Source of the DNA: Diploptera punctata
Lineage: Eukaryota > Arthropoda > Insecta > Blattodea > Blaberidae
Assembly: GCA_030220185.1 (NCBI GenBank)
Contig: JASPKZ010007250.1
Coordinates: 1,587,001-1,651,000, forward strand
Direction: 5' to 3'
Length of the DNA: 64,000 nucleotides
A model generated the notes under the pieces. It searched no databases. It worked only from the letters and a program-made list of their open reading frames with translations, and was not told the origin of the DNA. Within the stretch, counting starts at the first letter, position 1. Every line of letters begins with the position of its first letter. Made by a program: the position numbers and the translations under genes. Shown in pieces: positions 22,501 to 34,166 of this stretch.

Positions 22501-23560
22501 AAAAAAAAAAACTTTTGAATATATTATGAAGTAATTACTCACCACTTGTAGCATATATTTAGCACTTACGCCCATATTGCACTGACTCCTTCAACATACC
22601 TATAACAAACATGACTCGAAATTACATACACATTTTTATGGTTGCCATAAATGGCTATTCTGTTTGAACCAGGTTTGAACAGTGATGCAGATGGACTCCT
22701 GGCATAGAATCCCTAATAGATTGTCATATTATTATAACCTATAATTGCAATATCGATTTGCCTACTTGTTAGTCATGCGATCTATTAAGCTTCATAAAAA
22801 CACTACTTTAGAATGTAGCCTAATTTACTGTACAATTACTTTTCAAATGTTCGTGTTGACAAATATTTTAATGTATAAAATATAACAATATTACTTACAG
22901 GATGCATGTGTCAAATCATAAATCTCAATTCAACCAATTCATAACTTGAAAAAACATGTGCAACAGGGCTAATAACCCGACATAATTAAATGTTGTATGT
23001 TAAGTATATAACCTCTAATTATATATAACAATAGATGTATTAAATTAGTTTAAACAATATCGTTCTCTCTTTTTACAAGTTATATTATATTCACACAATT
23101 AATCGAATATGCCTTTATAAAATACGAAAAAATTATTACTTCGAAATATTGTAGTGGCAGTATGTGTAGTCAAAATTTCAATGTAACCAACCAAAATAAA
23201 TGTCACTCAAAGATCCTTTTTTTTAAAAAAGGTTTAAATGTACTAAAAATTAGTTACTTCAATTTTATTTTCAAATTCCATAAAAAAGATTTACAATCAA
23301 ACTCTATGCGCTTATACTACTTTATTTTGTAAGGAACATTCTGGGCTGTTGGCATTTCTGAAAGGCGGTTCATTTAAACATGATAAAATGCTAAATACTA
23401 ATACCAATAATTAAATTGTACCTGTTGGTAGGTGCCGTCGTCCTCAACTTTGTTAAAATATTGCATATAAAATTAACTGGAGGGCTTTCGGAAGTTGACA
23501 ATTTAATTTTAACTTTCATCATATGACTTCACCTCAACAAAATTTGATATGAATTTTACT
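22500..23560. other. AT-rich intergenic sequence
   Basis: No feature was recognised. Confidence 0.45.
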
Positions 23561-23581
23561 AGTATTGATAATACCAATAAT

Positions 23582-23703
23582 CCATCCATTCATAGTAATT
23601 CTGCCCGAGGGCAGGTCTTTCACTGCAATCATAGCATTTTCATGCTATGCTTTGCAGCTTTACTAGGGAATTATAGGTGTGGTAGCTTCCCGTTGCTTTC
23701 CAC
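23582..23703 (-). repeat. SINE S1, truncated copy with TSD
   Basis: Only the 3' half of S1, without the tRNA-like head, flanked by an exact 12-bp duplication AATACCAATAAT at 23570-23581 and 23704-23715. A TSD on a 5'-truncated copy indicates target-primed reverse transcription using LINE machinery. Confidence 0.85.
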
Positions 23704-23715
23704 AATACCAATAAT

Positions 23716-24684
23716 AATATGTCTAATTATTTGTCTTGTCAAATTAAAAAAAAAAAAAACTCTGATTTAGTATATTTTTTAGAAAGAGACAAAATTTTCA
23801 GAATACTAATTCTTTTCATGAAATAAGAATGGTCCATCTGCTTAAATGCTGTACATACACTGTATTTTACATTTCCTATTACATACTTTTAGGAATTTCA
23901 AGAGAATATTAACAAAATAAAATTTGATGATGTTTATCATCATGTCCAGAAACTTACTATTTTTGTGTCATGGCAACAAGATTGAACCAAATCTCCTAAT
24001 TAAGCAATTGAACCAAATCTCCTAATTTACCTATTTACCTTGACTGCATTCACCTTTATACAAGATATAACTATCTAATGGCAAATGAAAAGTGTAATGC
24101 AATTGCAATCATAATTTGTTCACAAATATTCAATGGCACATCTACTATACTCCTTCCATGAAAGTCAAATATAATACAAACCAATTTAACATGACCTGAT
24201 ATGCCACAAATTTGGATATAATGTGGGTAAAATTGTGTCTTCCTACAAAACCACAGTATTGGTTTTAGTGAATTTTGTTTCTTTGTTCTAAAACAATGCA
24301 TCAGTAGTACAATTGCAGAAAAGAAACACAGTGGTTTAGCCACCCAAACAGAACTTATGGATTTTTATAACATTTTAAAATTAGATCTATTGTGAAAAAT
24401 TAAGCGATAAACAGTGTCTTGGGTTGAACTTATGTACGAAAAAATCTCTGAGGTTTAATTTAATTCTTAGTGTTCTGTGTTTTTAAGATTAATGGTGAGT
24501 GTGTTTCATAGTATAGTACTATATTGTACATACTGTATTTTAGATTTACCCTTCAAGTAATCGTAGGCTATCTTTTTATTCTCATTTCAAATTTTGTTCT
24601 TAGAAGTCTCTATAATTCCATTTGCTTAACATGTTTGAACTTTGTAACCTTCTTTGTTCGATGTATTCCTGTAATAGTCTAACA
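23716..24684. other. AT-rich intergenic sequence
   Basis: No exon or repeat family was recognised. A short direct repeat (TTGAACCAAATCTCCTAATT) lies near 23981-24025. Confidence 0.4.
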
Positions 24685-24698
24685 CCATATCTATTTCT

Positions 24699-24849
24699 TA
24701 CTTACTTACTGGCACTATCGAACCCATAGGTTCATGGCCGCACAGACATAAGCTCTCCATACATCCCTATCCTGAGCTAATGCTTTCCAATCATTTCCTG
24801 TGTAATCTACTTCCCTCAAATCATAGTTGATGTTATTCTCCCACCTCAT
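24699..24849 (-). mobile_element. LINE alpha 3' end, 5'-truncated insertion
   Basis: Only about 150 bp of the alpha 3' end with its GTAA-type tail. It is flanked by an exact 14-bp TSD CCATATCTATTTCT at 24685-24698 and 24850-24863. This fixes the alpha 3' boundary and its tail. Confidence 0.9.
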
Positions 24850-24863
24850 CCATATCTATTTCT

Positions 24864-25440
24864 GAATTTATAATTCTATCTCATCTGATCTTCTCTTCTA
24901 AACTTCTCAAAATTTGCTTCTTTGTTGTTTGCACTTGCTTTTAACTAACCTTTCTTTGTTAATACACATGTTTCCACTGCAAAACTTAATACAGGTATTA
25001 AATACATTTTACACATAACATTTTCACAATGTCAGCTGAAGCATTTATTCAAAATTCTTTAGCAAATATGTCCCCATAGGAGTTAATAATACATAACTTG
25101 ATGGAATAATAAAAGAAGCGTAAGTAGCAGTAAGAAACCTTTTATTTCACTTGAACGTGTTTACCAAAGCAGTATTTGTAGTAGATTCGAAGCAGCAATC
25201 CAAGTAATTTCCTCCAACCAAATCAAACCAGAGACTAGTACCATTGAAGGAATAATAAACTTTTTTGACTCACCTATAATAAACCTTGCTGGAAGATGGT
25301 TCAAGATCATAGAATTTTATGGTATCTACTTTAAAGAATAATCTAATTTCTTGTCAGAAAAAATTCCAAATAAATTTTTTGTTTAAACACTACATTACTT
25401 ATGGGACAGTATCTACACTACTCCAAAAACCACTTTTTCA
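24864..25440. other. AT-rich intergenic sequence
   Basis: No feature was recognised. Confidence 0.4.
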
Positions 25441-25442
25441 TA

Positions 25443-25735
25443 ACTATAATATAAATTGATTTGGCCGCAAGGAAACAGTAGGAAAATTCAGACTGATGTC
25501 AGGACACGACTGCCTGGCTCACCATCTCCACAGAATAAACGTTTTCCAATCCGACAGATGTGTCATATGCAAAGACCCGAACCTGATCATGGACAAACAC
25601 CACCTTCTATTCTGTCCAGCTTTAAATCCAACTGCACGACACTCTAAGGACCTTGTTCACTTGTACTGGGAAGCCAGAGAGAAAATGACTTAAGCGTCAA
25701 ATCTCGCCATTAGAAAACAACAACAACATATAAAT
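25443..25735 (+). pseudogene. LINE 3' end, delta family (RNase H type)
   Basis: A C-terminal zinc-knuckle-like segment: FRLMSGHDCLAHHLHRI (across a frameshift), CVICKDPNLIMDKHHLLFC, then LYWEAREKM and an AACAACAACA tail. The Cys-x2-Cys..His..Cys pattern is typical of the end of RNase H-bearing LINEs such as 55857-56560 here. Confidence 0.75.
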
Positions 25736-25739
25736 TTAT

Positions 25740-26160
25740 TTCTCAAATAAGGTATCATAATTTTTAAAAATGCAGTACCAAGAAAATCTAACCTGAACTG
25801 AGTAAAATGAGTTATATTTCTGAAAGTTAGCATGCAGAGAATATACATTATCAGTTATAAAATTCTTGACCTCAAAAATTATGCAGGCCAGAGTTGTTTG
25901 CTGAAGGGAGCCACAAGAATAGGATCAAGTTAAAATGGAAAGGTTACATATAACTAGTGACATACTGGCAGAGGATGTATGGGTGGATAGAACTTTGTGT
26001 TCTGAGATGTCCCATACTTAAGAGAGAATTCAGATTTCAGTACTATAAAAATTTGTGTTATATATTATATTATATCTCAGGAACTAGCAACTCCTTCACC
26101 TCACACAATAAATTAGGGATATTCACTACTTCCCCTAATAAAGGGTATTTTCAAAATTAC
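25740..26160. other. AT-rich spacer
   Basis: No feature was recognised before the foldback element that follows. Confidence 0.4.
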
Positions 26161-26177
26161 TAAAAAGTTTTAATATT

Positions 26178-26394
26178 TTTTAAATTAAATTTACAGTGGG
26201 AGGAAACACTATAAGGTATTTATATTAATAAATGAGTTGGAGAAAATGTTTTAACATCTCACCTCACAAAGTTCCGTGTCTTTACGATACTGGTTTCAAA
26301 AGTATAGTGTTACTTCCATCTTCAGTCAAATTTCAGTTTGACGCAACTTTGTGAGGTGAGATGTTAAAACATTTTCTCCAACTCATTTATTAAT
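26178..26394. mobile_element. PLE-derived foldback, family D
   Basis: A 217-bp inverted-repeat element: ATTTACAGTGGGAGGAAACA, GGAGAAAATGTTTTAACATC and CTCACCTCACAAAGTT recur in reverse at the right end. An exact 13-bp TSD AAGTTTTAATATT is at 26165-26177 and 26395-26407. The left arm holds one complete hammerhead-like motif; the right arm is shorter. Confidence 0.85.
26278..26333 (-). ncRNA. Hammerhead-like ribozyme, family D
   Basis: On the minus strand: CTGAAGA at 26325-26319, stem II GAAGTA..TACTTT around ACACTA, GAAA at 26297-26294, block ACCAGT ending at 26289, A17 at 26288. Stem I is short (GA with TC plus wobble). GTGAGGTGAG follows about 22 nt after the predicted cleavage site. Confidence 0.55.
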
Positions 26395-26539
26395 AAGTTT
26401 TAATATTCTTCATAATAATCATCATAAAATGGTAGTTTTGAGCATTGCTGTGCATTTTTTATGTTAGTGTCCACAAAAAACAATATTTTTGTATGATTTT
26501 TTTTCTATCTGTTCTTCAAGCTCATCTTCTTCTTCTTCT

Positions 26540-27660
26540 TCCTTTCATGTGATAGACCTAGTGGTCTGTTATGGTCTCAATCCAACATTTGAAGCATCTG
26601 CCCAAAGATCTCATGCCTGTTGGCTGGTAATTTAAGATTTGACGTAGTATTCTTGTTCTGCTCATTCTTCTAATGTGAAATTTCCAGTTGTTTCTGTATT
26701 TTTGTACATATTCCATGATTTGTAATTCTTTGAGAATGTCAGAATTCCTTTTATGGTCTGTTCTTGAGTAACCTGCAGTACGTCTCATAAATTTCATTTC
26801 TGCAGCAGTTAGTCTTTCTTCATCTACACTGCGAATTGTCCAGGCCTCACTGCCGTAACATAATATGGGTCTGGCCAGTGTTTTGTAAATTCTAGTTTGT
26901 GTGTGTTGCTGTACTATGTTTGGCTTGAAAATATTATTTATAATTCCTGTTACTCTGTTAAATTTTATAATTTTTTGACTAAAATCTTTTTTCTCTTCAT
27001 ACGTAACTTGGTATCCGAGGTAGTTAAATGTGTTAGTTTGTTCTAATATTTTATTATTAATAATAATTTTACTGTGAACTGGGTCTTTTCCTAGGAAAGC
27101 CATGACTTTAGATTTTTCTGTTGAGATTTCCATATTGTAGTTTATTGCAATTTGGTGGAAAGAGTGGACTGAACGTTGTAGGTCATCTTCTGAATTCACT
27201 ATAAACATAATGTCATCTGCAAATAATAGGGTGTCTAAATTATATAGTCTATTAAGTGGTATACTGCCATGTGGTTGTAGTCTCCATTCTTTAATAATTG
27301 AGTTCATGTATATTATGAGGAGCATTGGTGAAAGACCACATCCTTGTCTAACTCCTTGATTAATTGGTCTGCATTCAGAGATTTTATTTTCAATCTTAAC
27401 TTAGATGTAATTATCCTTATAAATATCATATATAACTTTTATCAGTTGGTCTGGGATTCCATCATATTTGAGGATTTCTAATAATTTGTTTCTATTTACT
27501 TTGTCAAATGCCTTCTTCAAGTCAATAAATGCCATGTGTGTTTCAGTATTAAACTCTCTGTGTTTTTCTATTAGAATTTTAATAGTGAAGTATCCATCTG
27601 TACAGGATCTTCCTTTTCGGATTCTACAAGCTCATATGACCTACAATCTTTGAAATATCT
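26540..27660 (-). pseudogene. LINE beta, reverse transcriptase to 3' end
   Basis: On the minus strand the palm is readable from RSCTDGYFTIKILIEKH near 27636 through MAFIDLKKAFDKVNRNKL and GVRQGCGLSPMLLIIY to the catalytic box LLFADDIMFIV (about 27230). YGSEAWTIRSVDEERL, MKFMRRTAGYSRTDHKR and LGRCFKCW follow; the stop is at 26558. One stop near 27398 (KDNYI*VKIE) breaks an otherwise long frame. It ends with GAAGAAGAAG repeats. Endonuclease and N-terminus are missing. Confidence 0.85.
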
Positions 27661-27905
27661 GTTTTTTTTATTTTAATTATAAAAATATTTTTAAATATTT
27701 GTAAACATAATTAATTGTCATATTATTCATTTAATGAGCATGCCATAGTGTTGTTGGTTGAGACAATACACTACAAGGCAAAGTGTCAGAGTTTGAGTCA
27801 ATCAAATCAAAACAAAAACAAGATGGACAATACAGAATGCAGCTGGTTTAACATCTACTGTGTTGACTGCCAGTTTCTGTGCGGATGAAGTTTCTGTACT
27901 AACTC
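27661..27905. other. Spacer between LINE copies
   Basis: No feature was recognised. Confidence 0.4.
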
Positions 27906-27911
27906 GAAAAT

Positions 27912-28512
27912 AATATAATATATGTACTGCCGAAGCAAGTACCAATTTAATATTAGAATATATAAAATTTTAGAGAGATCTAATCAATTTAAATATCTTG
28001 GATATTATCTCTCCATCTGGGATGAAAAGGATATCCGTAAAAAAATTACTAGTTATAATAAAAGTTTGGGAATTATTAATCAAGTTATGAAACCATCCCT
28101 TATACAAAAAAACACCAGATTACTTTTATATAACACTTTGGCTAGACCAGTGTTGACCTATGGTAGTGAAGCATTGACACTAAAAAAAAGACAACATGAA
28201 AGCAGAATAACGGCTTGTGAAATGAGATTCATGCACAGAACAGCGGGTTACACCAGATGGGATCGGAAAAGGAACACCGATATCTTAAAAGAATTGAAGA
28301 CTATGCTAATTTTGGAATATATTAAACAGTACCAACTAAATTGGAAACACCATCTTGAAAGAATAAGTTCAAATCGGATCCAAAGCTGTTTATAATTATA
28401 TACCAAGAGGACAAAGATCACTGGGCCGTCCTATGAAACACTGGAGGGAAAATTTTCTATAAGATCCTAACAGGCCTTGGCCTAATACTTGGAAGGATGA
28501 AGAAGAATAATA
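27912..28512 (+). pseudogene. LINE 3' end, beta family
   Basis: Frame 27922-28395 contains NQFKYLGYYLSIWDEKDIRK, ARPVLTYGSEALTLKKRQHE, CEMRFMHRTAGYTRWDRKRN and LEYIKQYQLNWKHHLERIS; a frameshift at about 28380 precedes PRGQRSLGRPMKHW. The tail is GATGAAGAAGAATAATAATA. It is close to the minus-strand copy 41205-41640. Confidence 0.8.
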
Positions 28513-28599
28513 ATATATTATGCAACTGTTAACCCAATCATTAACTGGCAGCTATACTTGGTTCCGCTATATTTCCTCCATTGTACCTATTTAGGTATA

Positions 28600-28700
28600 T
28601 ATTTTTTAGGGCGCTGAAGACCTAAATATTGAAATAGTTAATCAAGTTTTTTGAGACTGGGAAACATCTTACCTCAAATTAATGTTTATTTAGTCTCGAA
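28600..28700 (+). mobile_element. Relic PLE terminus with hammerhead-like core
   Basis: GCGCTGAAGACC followed by ATTGAAATAGTT, then GAGACTGGGAAACATCTTAC. The CTGAAGA and GAAA boxes are present, but stem II is not convincing. Probably a decayed member of another PLE ribozyme family. Confidence 0.3.
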
Positions 28701-28794
28701 CATTACTATTACATATGTTCCCTCTTAATAACATTACTTCCTAAAATAAACCATTAGATATTTAAATTGTTTCCTAGTACTGATAGTTCTGGTG

Positions 28795-29015
28795 GAGTCG
28801 GGATTTTTAAACTAGACATAAATCTTCTGGTGTCATCAAAGTTCTGGGGTTGACTCAGCCTCTAACGGAAATGAGTGTCAGATACTTGTTCTGGTGGTAA
28901 AGGTGACTATCATGCAAGTCTGACATCTAGTGCCAATTGTCTAGAAAGATGGGAGCCTTAACCTACCACTACCCCAAGGGCCTTCTAAGCATGTAGTGGT
29001 ATCGCTTTGCTTTAC
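28795..29015 (+). repeat. SINE S4, 5'-truncated and diverged
   Basis: Matches the S4 body from GGGATTTTTAAAC through CCTCTAACGGAAATGAGT to CTACCCCAAGGGCC; the tRNA-like head is missing. Confidence 0.7.
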
Positions 29016-29083
29016 TACTATTCATTAAGCTTGTGCAACAGATAAAATAAAGAATTTAAAAATATTAGTATTATATTATTTTT

Positions 29084-29190
29084 AGTCTGGACATCTTACC
29101 TCAATATTAATTAAACAATTCTGTTTTGAAACATGTTCAAGAACAAATCAACATTAATATTGAGGTAAGATGTCCAGACTAAAAATAATA
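29084..29190. mobile_element. PLE foldback, family A (short)
   Basis: GTCTGGACATCTTACCTCAA and its reverse complement bound about 100 bp. The centre is reduced and the CUGANGA box is lost, leaving TTTTGAAACATGTTC. The family A end (TAATATAATTAAAATAAC) follows. Confidence 0.75.
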
Positions 29191-29469
29191 TAATTAAAAT
29201 AACTTCAAAATATCACTTCCTAAAATTAAATATTAATATTAGTATTACTTGCCCAAGTTAAATCTGCACATGGAAAATATGCTAGGAATGTGCTGTCATT
29301 ACTCTCCCTTCTTTTACTAAGTTCCCACTTCCTGTTCACTGTGTTGCGATTTTTTGATTGGAAGAGGAGAGCTGGTAAATACTATGCTTTTTAATCCCTG
29401 CATTTGATCTGATAAATTCCTGATTTCTTTTCTTCTTAAATTTTTTCATTTTTATTGGTTTCAAAAGTT

Positions 29470-29590
29470 CAACATCTCTTCCATTGCCCAGCTTTTGTAC
29501 AAGAGTCCAGCCTTCCTGCTAAATATTGGAGTGCAAGAGAGTGATGATTTCATTGTCAAGTGCTCGACATTAGATGTCAACCAACCAACA
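29470..29590 (+). pseudogene. LINE delta 3' end
   Basis: HCPAFVQ, then SLPAKYWSARE are readable, followed by a CAACCAACCAAC tail. It matches the end of the element at 56860-57940. Confidence 0.7.
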
Positions 29591-29650
29591 TATAGGCCTA
29601 TTTTATAGTATTTCTTTTTTTTTTCACTCACCTCATACTTCATAACTCCT

Positions 29651-29696
29651 AGCATACTCAGGGTTTCGTCACATCCTTTGTGACATTCTCAATGCT
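29651..29696 (-). ncRNA. Hammerhead-like ribozyme in coding PLE, family P
   Basis: On the minus strand AGCA (29696-29693) pairs with TGCT (29654-29651). The core is TTGAGAA (29692-29686). Stem II GTCACA/TGTGAC is 6 bp. GAAA is at 29667-29664, with the block ACCCTGAGT, then A17. Core positions 3 and 8 are U and A, as in the family foldbacks. The ORF above ends inside this motif. Confidence 0.6.
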
Positions 29697-30515
29697 TTGT
29701 CACGTTCACAACTGACGTCCGGCTGCCTTCTATCCTGCAGACTGACCTCCGCGCCATCTGATGGCTGACCGACGAACTTCCAAATCAGTCCTCTCTCCTT
29801 ATAACCGGGTATTTCAAAATTCATAGTTGTATTTTCATTCTTGCATATGTAAATTTTTTCCCAAATTGTGAGTTCCTTCGGTTTTTCCAATTGTTTAAGT
29901 AATTTTGTTTTGGTTTCTATTCTATGTTTTTCTGACCAGGCATGTGCAGCTATTGCAGATTTTTCGGTTTCTCCATTTTTAACGTTTCTGAGGTGTTCTT
30001 TTAATCTTGTATTTAGATTCCTTTTTGTTTTTCCTATGTATATCTTTTCACAATCTTTACAATTAATTTGATAAATTCCTGATTTTTTGCAGTCTTCAAT
30101 CTCTTCATTTTTGTTGGTTTTTATTAAATTACCTAAGCTGTAATCATTTTTCGGTGCTAATTTAATGTTGAATTTGTTGAAGATTTTTTGAAACTTGTCA
30201 AATACTAAAGGATGGTATGTGAACTTCTTGAATTTTTTGCCTATATTTTTATCTGTCTGAAGAGTACTTTCATTAATGATTTTTTGTTCTTTGAATTTAT
30301 TTATTTTCTTGTGTATCATCTTCTCTTGAAAACCATTATCCTTCGCAATTTTTATGATGTGTTCTTTCTCTTTATTGTAATTTTCTTTGCTCATGGGGAC
30401 GTTCACAAGTCTGTGTGTTAAACTATTAAATACTGCCTGTTTGTGTGAAAAATGGTTAAATCCAGTAGCTTTTATATAATTGTCAATGTGAGTTTCTTTT
30501 CTGGTAAAAAAAAAC
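29669..30515 (-). CDS. PLE C-terminal protein with GIY-YIG endonuclease (partial)
   Basis: PLE proteins join a telomerase-like reverse transcriptase to a GIY-YIG nuclease that nicks target DNA. The open frame starts at the truncation (about 30515): HIDNYIKATGFNHFSHKQAV and NSLTHRLVNVPMSKENYNKE (thumb and linker), a lysine-rich stretch, then KKSGIYQINCKDCEKIYIGK with the GIY and YIG motifs, TRLKEHLRNVK with the conserved Arg region, HAWSEKH, and LTIWEKIYICKNE. The last about 30 residues overlap the ribozyme region. There is no in-frame stop over about 280 codons, but the reverse transcriptase is missing, so it is not autonomous. The start at 30406 would be GTG and is not a real start. Confidence 0.8.
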
Positions 30516-30559
30516 TATTAAAAAACCTCATAGTGTTATTTCCTATCTACATAACTGAA

Positions 30560-31140
30560 CTATTTTATAGTATTGAAACCTGTATCTCCCCCCATAAGTG
30601 GAAAAGTCTGTTGATGAAATAATGAAAAAATAAACTCTCTCAAAGAAAACCATACAGCATGTTTACTACAAGAAGAGTTGCCACAGAAAGATAAGTTACA
30701 ATGTACATAAATTGATGGGTGTGTGGATGTCAGACACGATATGTTAACAATACATAAAATCAATCTCCCATAAAAAGTTTAAAATTCATACAAGTACAAA
30801 ATAATGTAAAAAATAAAAAAAATCATATGTTATTAATAGAAAATAAGATGCAATAAAATATTATGCTTTCCTTTATAATCATAGTACTCAGTCTAGAAGT
30901 GTTTAACGTCTTGAAAAATATAAGTTTTTCTTTCATGAGATAGCTGCAGCATGCAAGCTAAGCACGCTTTAAGCACCATTAACAAAAATTCACAATATTT
31001 TATACATGCTCATATGACATTTCTTATAAATAGTACTTCAGCAATTTTATTTTTAACCCTTAAAAACTAAGATGGGTGAAATTTCACCAGATCCATTTTG
31101 ATGGCAAAAAATTAATTTAGATTGAAAAATCAATATATTA
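30560..31140. other. AT-rich spacer
   Basis: No feature was recognised. Confidence 0.4.
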
Positions 31141-31330
31141 ATATATTCAATTAAAATTACAGTGGGAGGAAACACTATGAGGTATTTACATTAATGAATG
31201 AGTTAGAGGAAATGTTTTAACATCTCACCTCACAAAGTTGCGTGTCTTCACGATACCAGTTTCAAAAGTATAGTACTACTTCCATCTTCAGTCAAATTCC
31301 AACTGTTGAAATTTCGCCATTAACATCATC

Positions 31331-31930
31331 AATATTGAATGCACTTATTTAGGAACAAAATTAGACCATTCAGGTGATAACACAGTGGAAATTAAAAATA
31401 GAATCACATAAACAAAACAAGCAATAAATGCTTTAAACTCTGTTTGATGGAGCAAAAATATCACAAAAAATAGAAAATTACAAATATATCAAACCATAAT
31501 TCAGAGCATTTTAACATATGGTGCTGAAGTCTGGCAAATTCCTACCAGGGAAATGAAAAGAATTTTAAGTACAGAAATGGATGTTTTAAAAAGATCAGCT
31601 GGAAAATCTAGAATGGATAGAATACGAATTAAAGAAGTAAGGGAAATTATGGGTCTACAAGAGGAGCTGGACATCATAGACATTATAGAAAAGAAAAGAT
31701 TACAGTGGTATGGCTATGTCAAAAAGAATGCCAGAGCAAAGATTGCCTAAAATTGTTATGGAATGGATCCCAATAGAAAGGAGGAAGAACGAAGAAAACT
31801 TGGATAGAAGGGGTACAAGCAGCTATGAATATCAAGAGGATTGGAGGAAGATCAATGGATGGACAGAGAGGAATGGCGTTTGGTTTCCAGAAGATGACGG
31901 CAGCTGCCATGATACCGGATGATGATGATG
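31331..31930 (+). pseudogene. LINE 3' end inserted in PLE foldback
   Basis: TYLGTKLDHSGDNTVEIKNR, IQSILTYGAEVWQIPTREMK, MDVLKRSAGKSRMDRIRIKE and RLQWYGYVKK are readable in sequence, with frameshifts; the tail is GATGATGATG. A 9-bp TSD AACATCATC is at 31322-31330 and 31931-31939. Confidence 0.8.
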
Positions 31931-32289
31931 AACATCATCTTCTGAACTGCCATCTGGTGTAGATTTTATGAACTTGGAGATTAAATTATTCTCATTGGGG
32001 GATATCGAAATTCATTGCTTTATATTTATTCTTCTGAATGTATATCTTTTCCCAAAATATCAATTCCAAATGTTTCAGAGAATCACAAAATCAGAAAAGA
32101 AACTAAAATTTTGAAACATTTGGAGAAACCTTTGGAATTTACAATGGGGGAAAGATATATATTCAGAAGAATAAAAATAAAGCGATGAATTTCGATATCC
32201 CCGATGAGAATAATTTAATCTCCAAGTTCATAAAATCTACACCAGATGACAGTTCAGAAAATTATGTTAATGAAGACATTTCGACAGTT

Positions 32290-32345
32290 GAATTTGACTG
32301 AAGATGGAAGCATTACTATACTTTTGAAACTGGTATCGTGAAGAT
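32290..32345 (+). ncRNA. Hammerhead-like ribozyme, family D
   Basis: CTGAAGA at 32298-32304, stem II GAAG..CTTT around ATTACTATA, GAAA at 32326-32329, block ACTGGT (32329-32334), A17 at 32335. GTGAGGTGAGAT follows at 32355. Stem II has lost a pair relative to the 26278 copy. Confidence 0.5.
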
Positions 32346-32400
32346 ACGCAACTTTGTGAGGTGAGATGTTAAAGCATTTTCTTCAACTCATTCATTAATA

Positions 32401-33399
32401 TTAATATATAACTGTTTTTTACATAAATTATATTTGAAGAGAAAAATTTTTTACATGCCTGCAAATTTTACCTTGATTTTATAATTTAGAAAAATAACAT
32501 AGGGTGAAAATTCAACAACGTAGTAATAGTAGGTAATGACAACCTAGTGTTTAAGAAGTAAAGAAGCAAAGTGATATAAAATCACATTGTTCTTAAAATG
32601 TAAATTTTATATTGAAAAATACATATAAATTTACATAAAAATCAGATCAAGTGTTATAAATGAATATGCAGTGAATTCCAAAGGAAAGAAGCTATTGAAC
32701 TAGTTCTCATGAAAATATTCATAAACAATTTAAATAAATCTTCATCAATCATACTTAGGAGATACTGAAAATGACCATAATAAAAATATATGCATATTTG
32801 TATAAATTAATTGGATATTTTTATATAAATTGATCATTTACCTCACAGTGTTACCTCCCATAGTAGTTTTATTTAATGCATGTATAAAAATTATCCGCCA
32901 TACAAGTCTCCCAGTAAGTGAATTCTCTCAAAGTGACCTAGGCAAACATAACCTGCTGAAATTTACTATAACCCCTACAATCTTCTCCCTAAACACTTAT
33001 AATCTAACAAAAACTGGGTCATTCTATATGGGCTGTAAAAAAATATGTTGGATATATTTTTAATAAATGTTTTTTTTGTTAGCTTACAGATAAATCTTGA
33101 ATAAAAAAGTATACTTTTGCAATTTTTTCTTTTAATTTCATAGAAAAAAGAATCTGTATGTGATTCCTGACCCAATAGCCCTTATAAGTTTTACATAATT
33201 GTATATTATTACAGAAATTATACATGATTGTTAAATTTGTGAACAAAAAAATAAATAAATTTTTACTTAAAATTTTGTGAGTAAAATAATTCAATCACAA
33301 TGATTAACTCATTACTAGATTTTGGAATTTTTTAAAGGAGTAAATATAAACCAATGATATAAATACAAGTTCCATGAATGGAAGTTTACCTACATCAAT
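32401..33399. other. AT-rich intergenic sequence
   Basis: No exon, RNA gene or repeat family was recognised. Confidence 0.45.
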
Positions 33400-33404
33400 T
33401 CTGA

Positions 33405-33595
33405 AGCACAACATTTTTGGCTGAACCAGGATTTGAATCCAAGACCTCCAGATTTATGCACTGGTGCTCTAATCACTTAAGCTATGCAGAAATTGTCTGA
33501 GTATCTCAAGTGATTAGAATACAACTGCATAAAACTGGAGGTCATGGGTTCAAATCCCAGTTCAGCAAAATTTTTTCTCTTCAGAATTCATTCAG
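33405..33595. repeat. Foldback tRNA-derived SINE, family S5
   Basis: GGCTGAACCAGGATTTGAAT on the left and GGTTCAAATCCCAGTTCAGC on the right are inverted B-box arms; the inner arms (GACCTCCAG / CTGGAGGTC) also pair. The right end has the S5 TTTTTTCTCTTC tail. With 1990-2130 this is the second inverted S5 copy. Confidence 0.65.
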
Positions 33596-33851
33596 ATAAT
33601 TAGCCTGATCACATTATAAGATTTTAGCTATGCCTGGTACCTATTATGTATTTTTGAGCCTAAAATTGCCTTTTTTGATTAAATTTACGTGATTTATCTC
33701 AGTGCAGCATTACCAGGCCTCCAAAAATTTCCTGATATCTTTGGAATTTATCACAGCATCCAAATAATGTTTAAATATGATAATAGCTTTATTTTGTGAC
33801 AAATATATTATTATTATAGCTAATTAACTTTATTTAAATATATATATATAT

Positions 33852-34166
33852 ATCCATCCATCCATAGTAATTCTGCCCGAGGGCACAGGTCTTTCACTGC
33901 ACACATAGCATTTTCATGCTATGCTTTGCAGCTTACTAGGGAATTATAGGTGTGGTAGCTTCCTATTGCTTTCCACACCAGTAAGGATGATGACGATAAT
34001 GATGCCGGATGATCTTCTGGGACCGTTGGGCCCTAAGCTTCCTGACATTTGTCTTACAGGTGAGGAAAAAGCCTGAAAAAACCTCACCCAGGAGCTCTCC
34101 TGACCGGGAATCGAACCCGGGCCCGCTGCGTGACAAGGCAGCATGCTACCTCGAGACCACAGCGGT

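Larger units (their letters stand above)
29600..30557 (-). mobile_element. Penelope-like element, family P, 5'-truncated coding copy
   Basis: Minus-strand element. The right end (30520-30557) carries the terminal CCTCATAGTGTTATTTCCTA shared with foldbacks 3463-3833 and 42995-43259. The ORF, a ribozyme-like motif (29651-29696) and TATGAGGTGAGT (29631-29642) follow. The reverse transcriptase is mostly missing: terminal sequence is joined directly to the linker region. Confidence 0.85.
31143..32400. mobile_element. PLE family D foldback with internal coding remnants
   Basis: The left end reads ATTACAGTGGGAGGAAACAC and the right end its reverse complement region (GGTGAGATGTTAAAGCATTT). The inner parts, 31935-32090 (minus) and 32092-32280 (plus), are head-to-head copies of the GIY-YIG C-terminus (KHLEKPLEFTMGERYIF-like, NKAMNFDIPDENNLISKFIK). 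A LINE (31331-31930) is inserted in the left arm. It shows that foldbacks form by joining two opposite 3' ends at a point inside the ORF. Confidence 0.75.
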
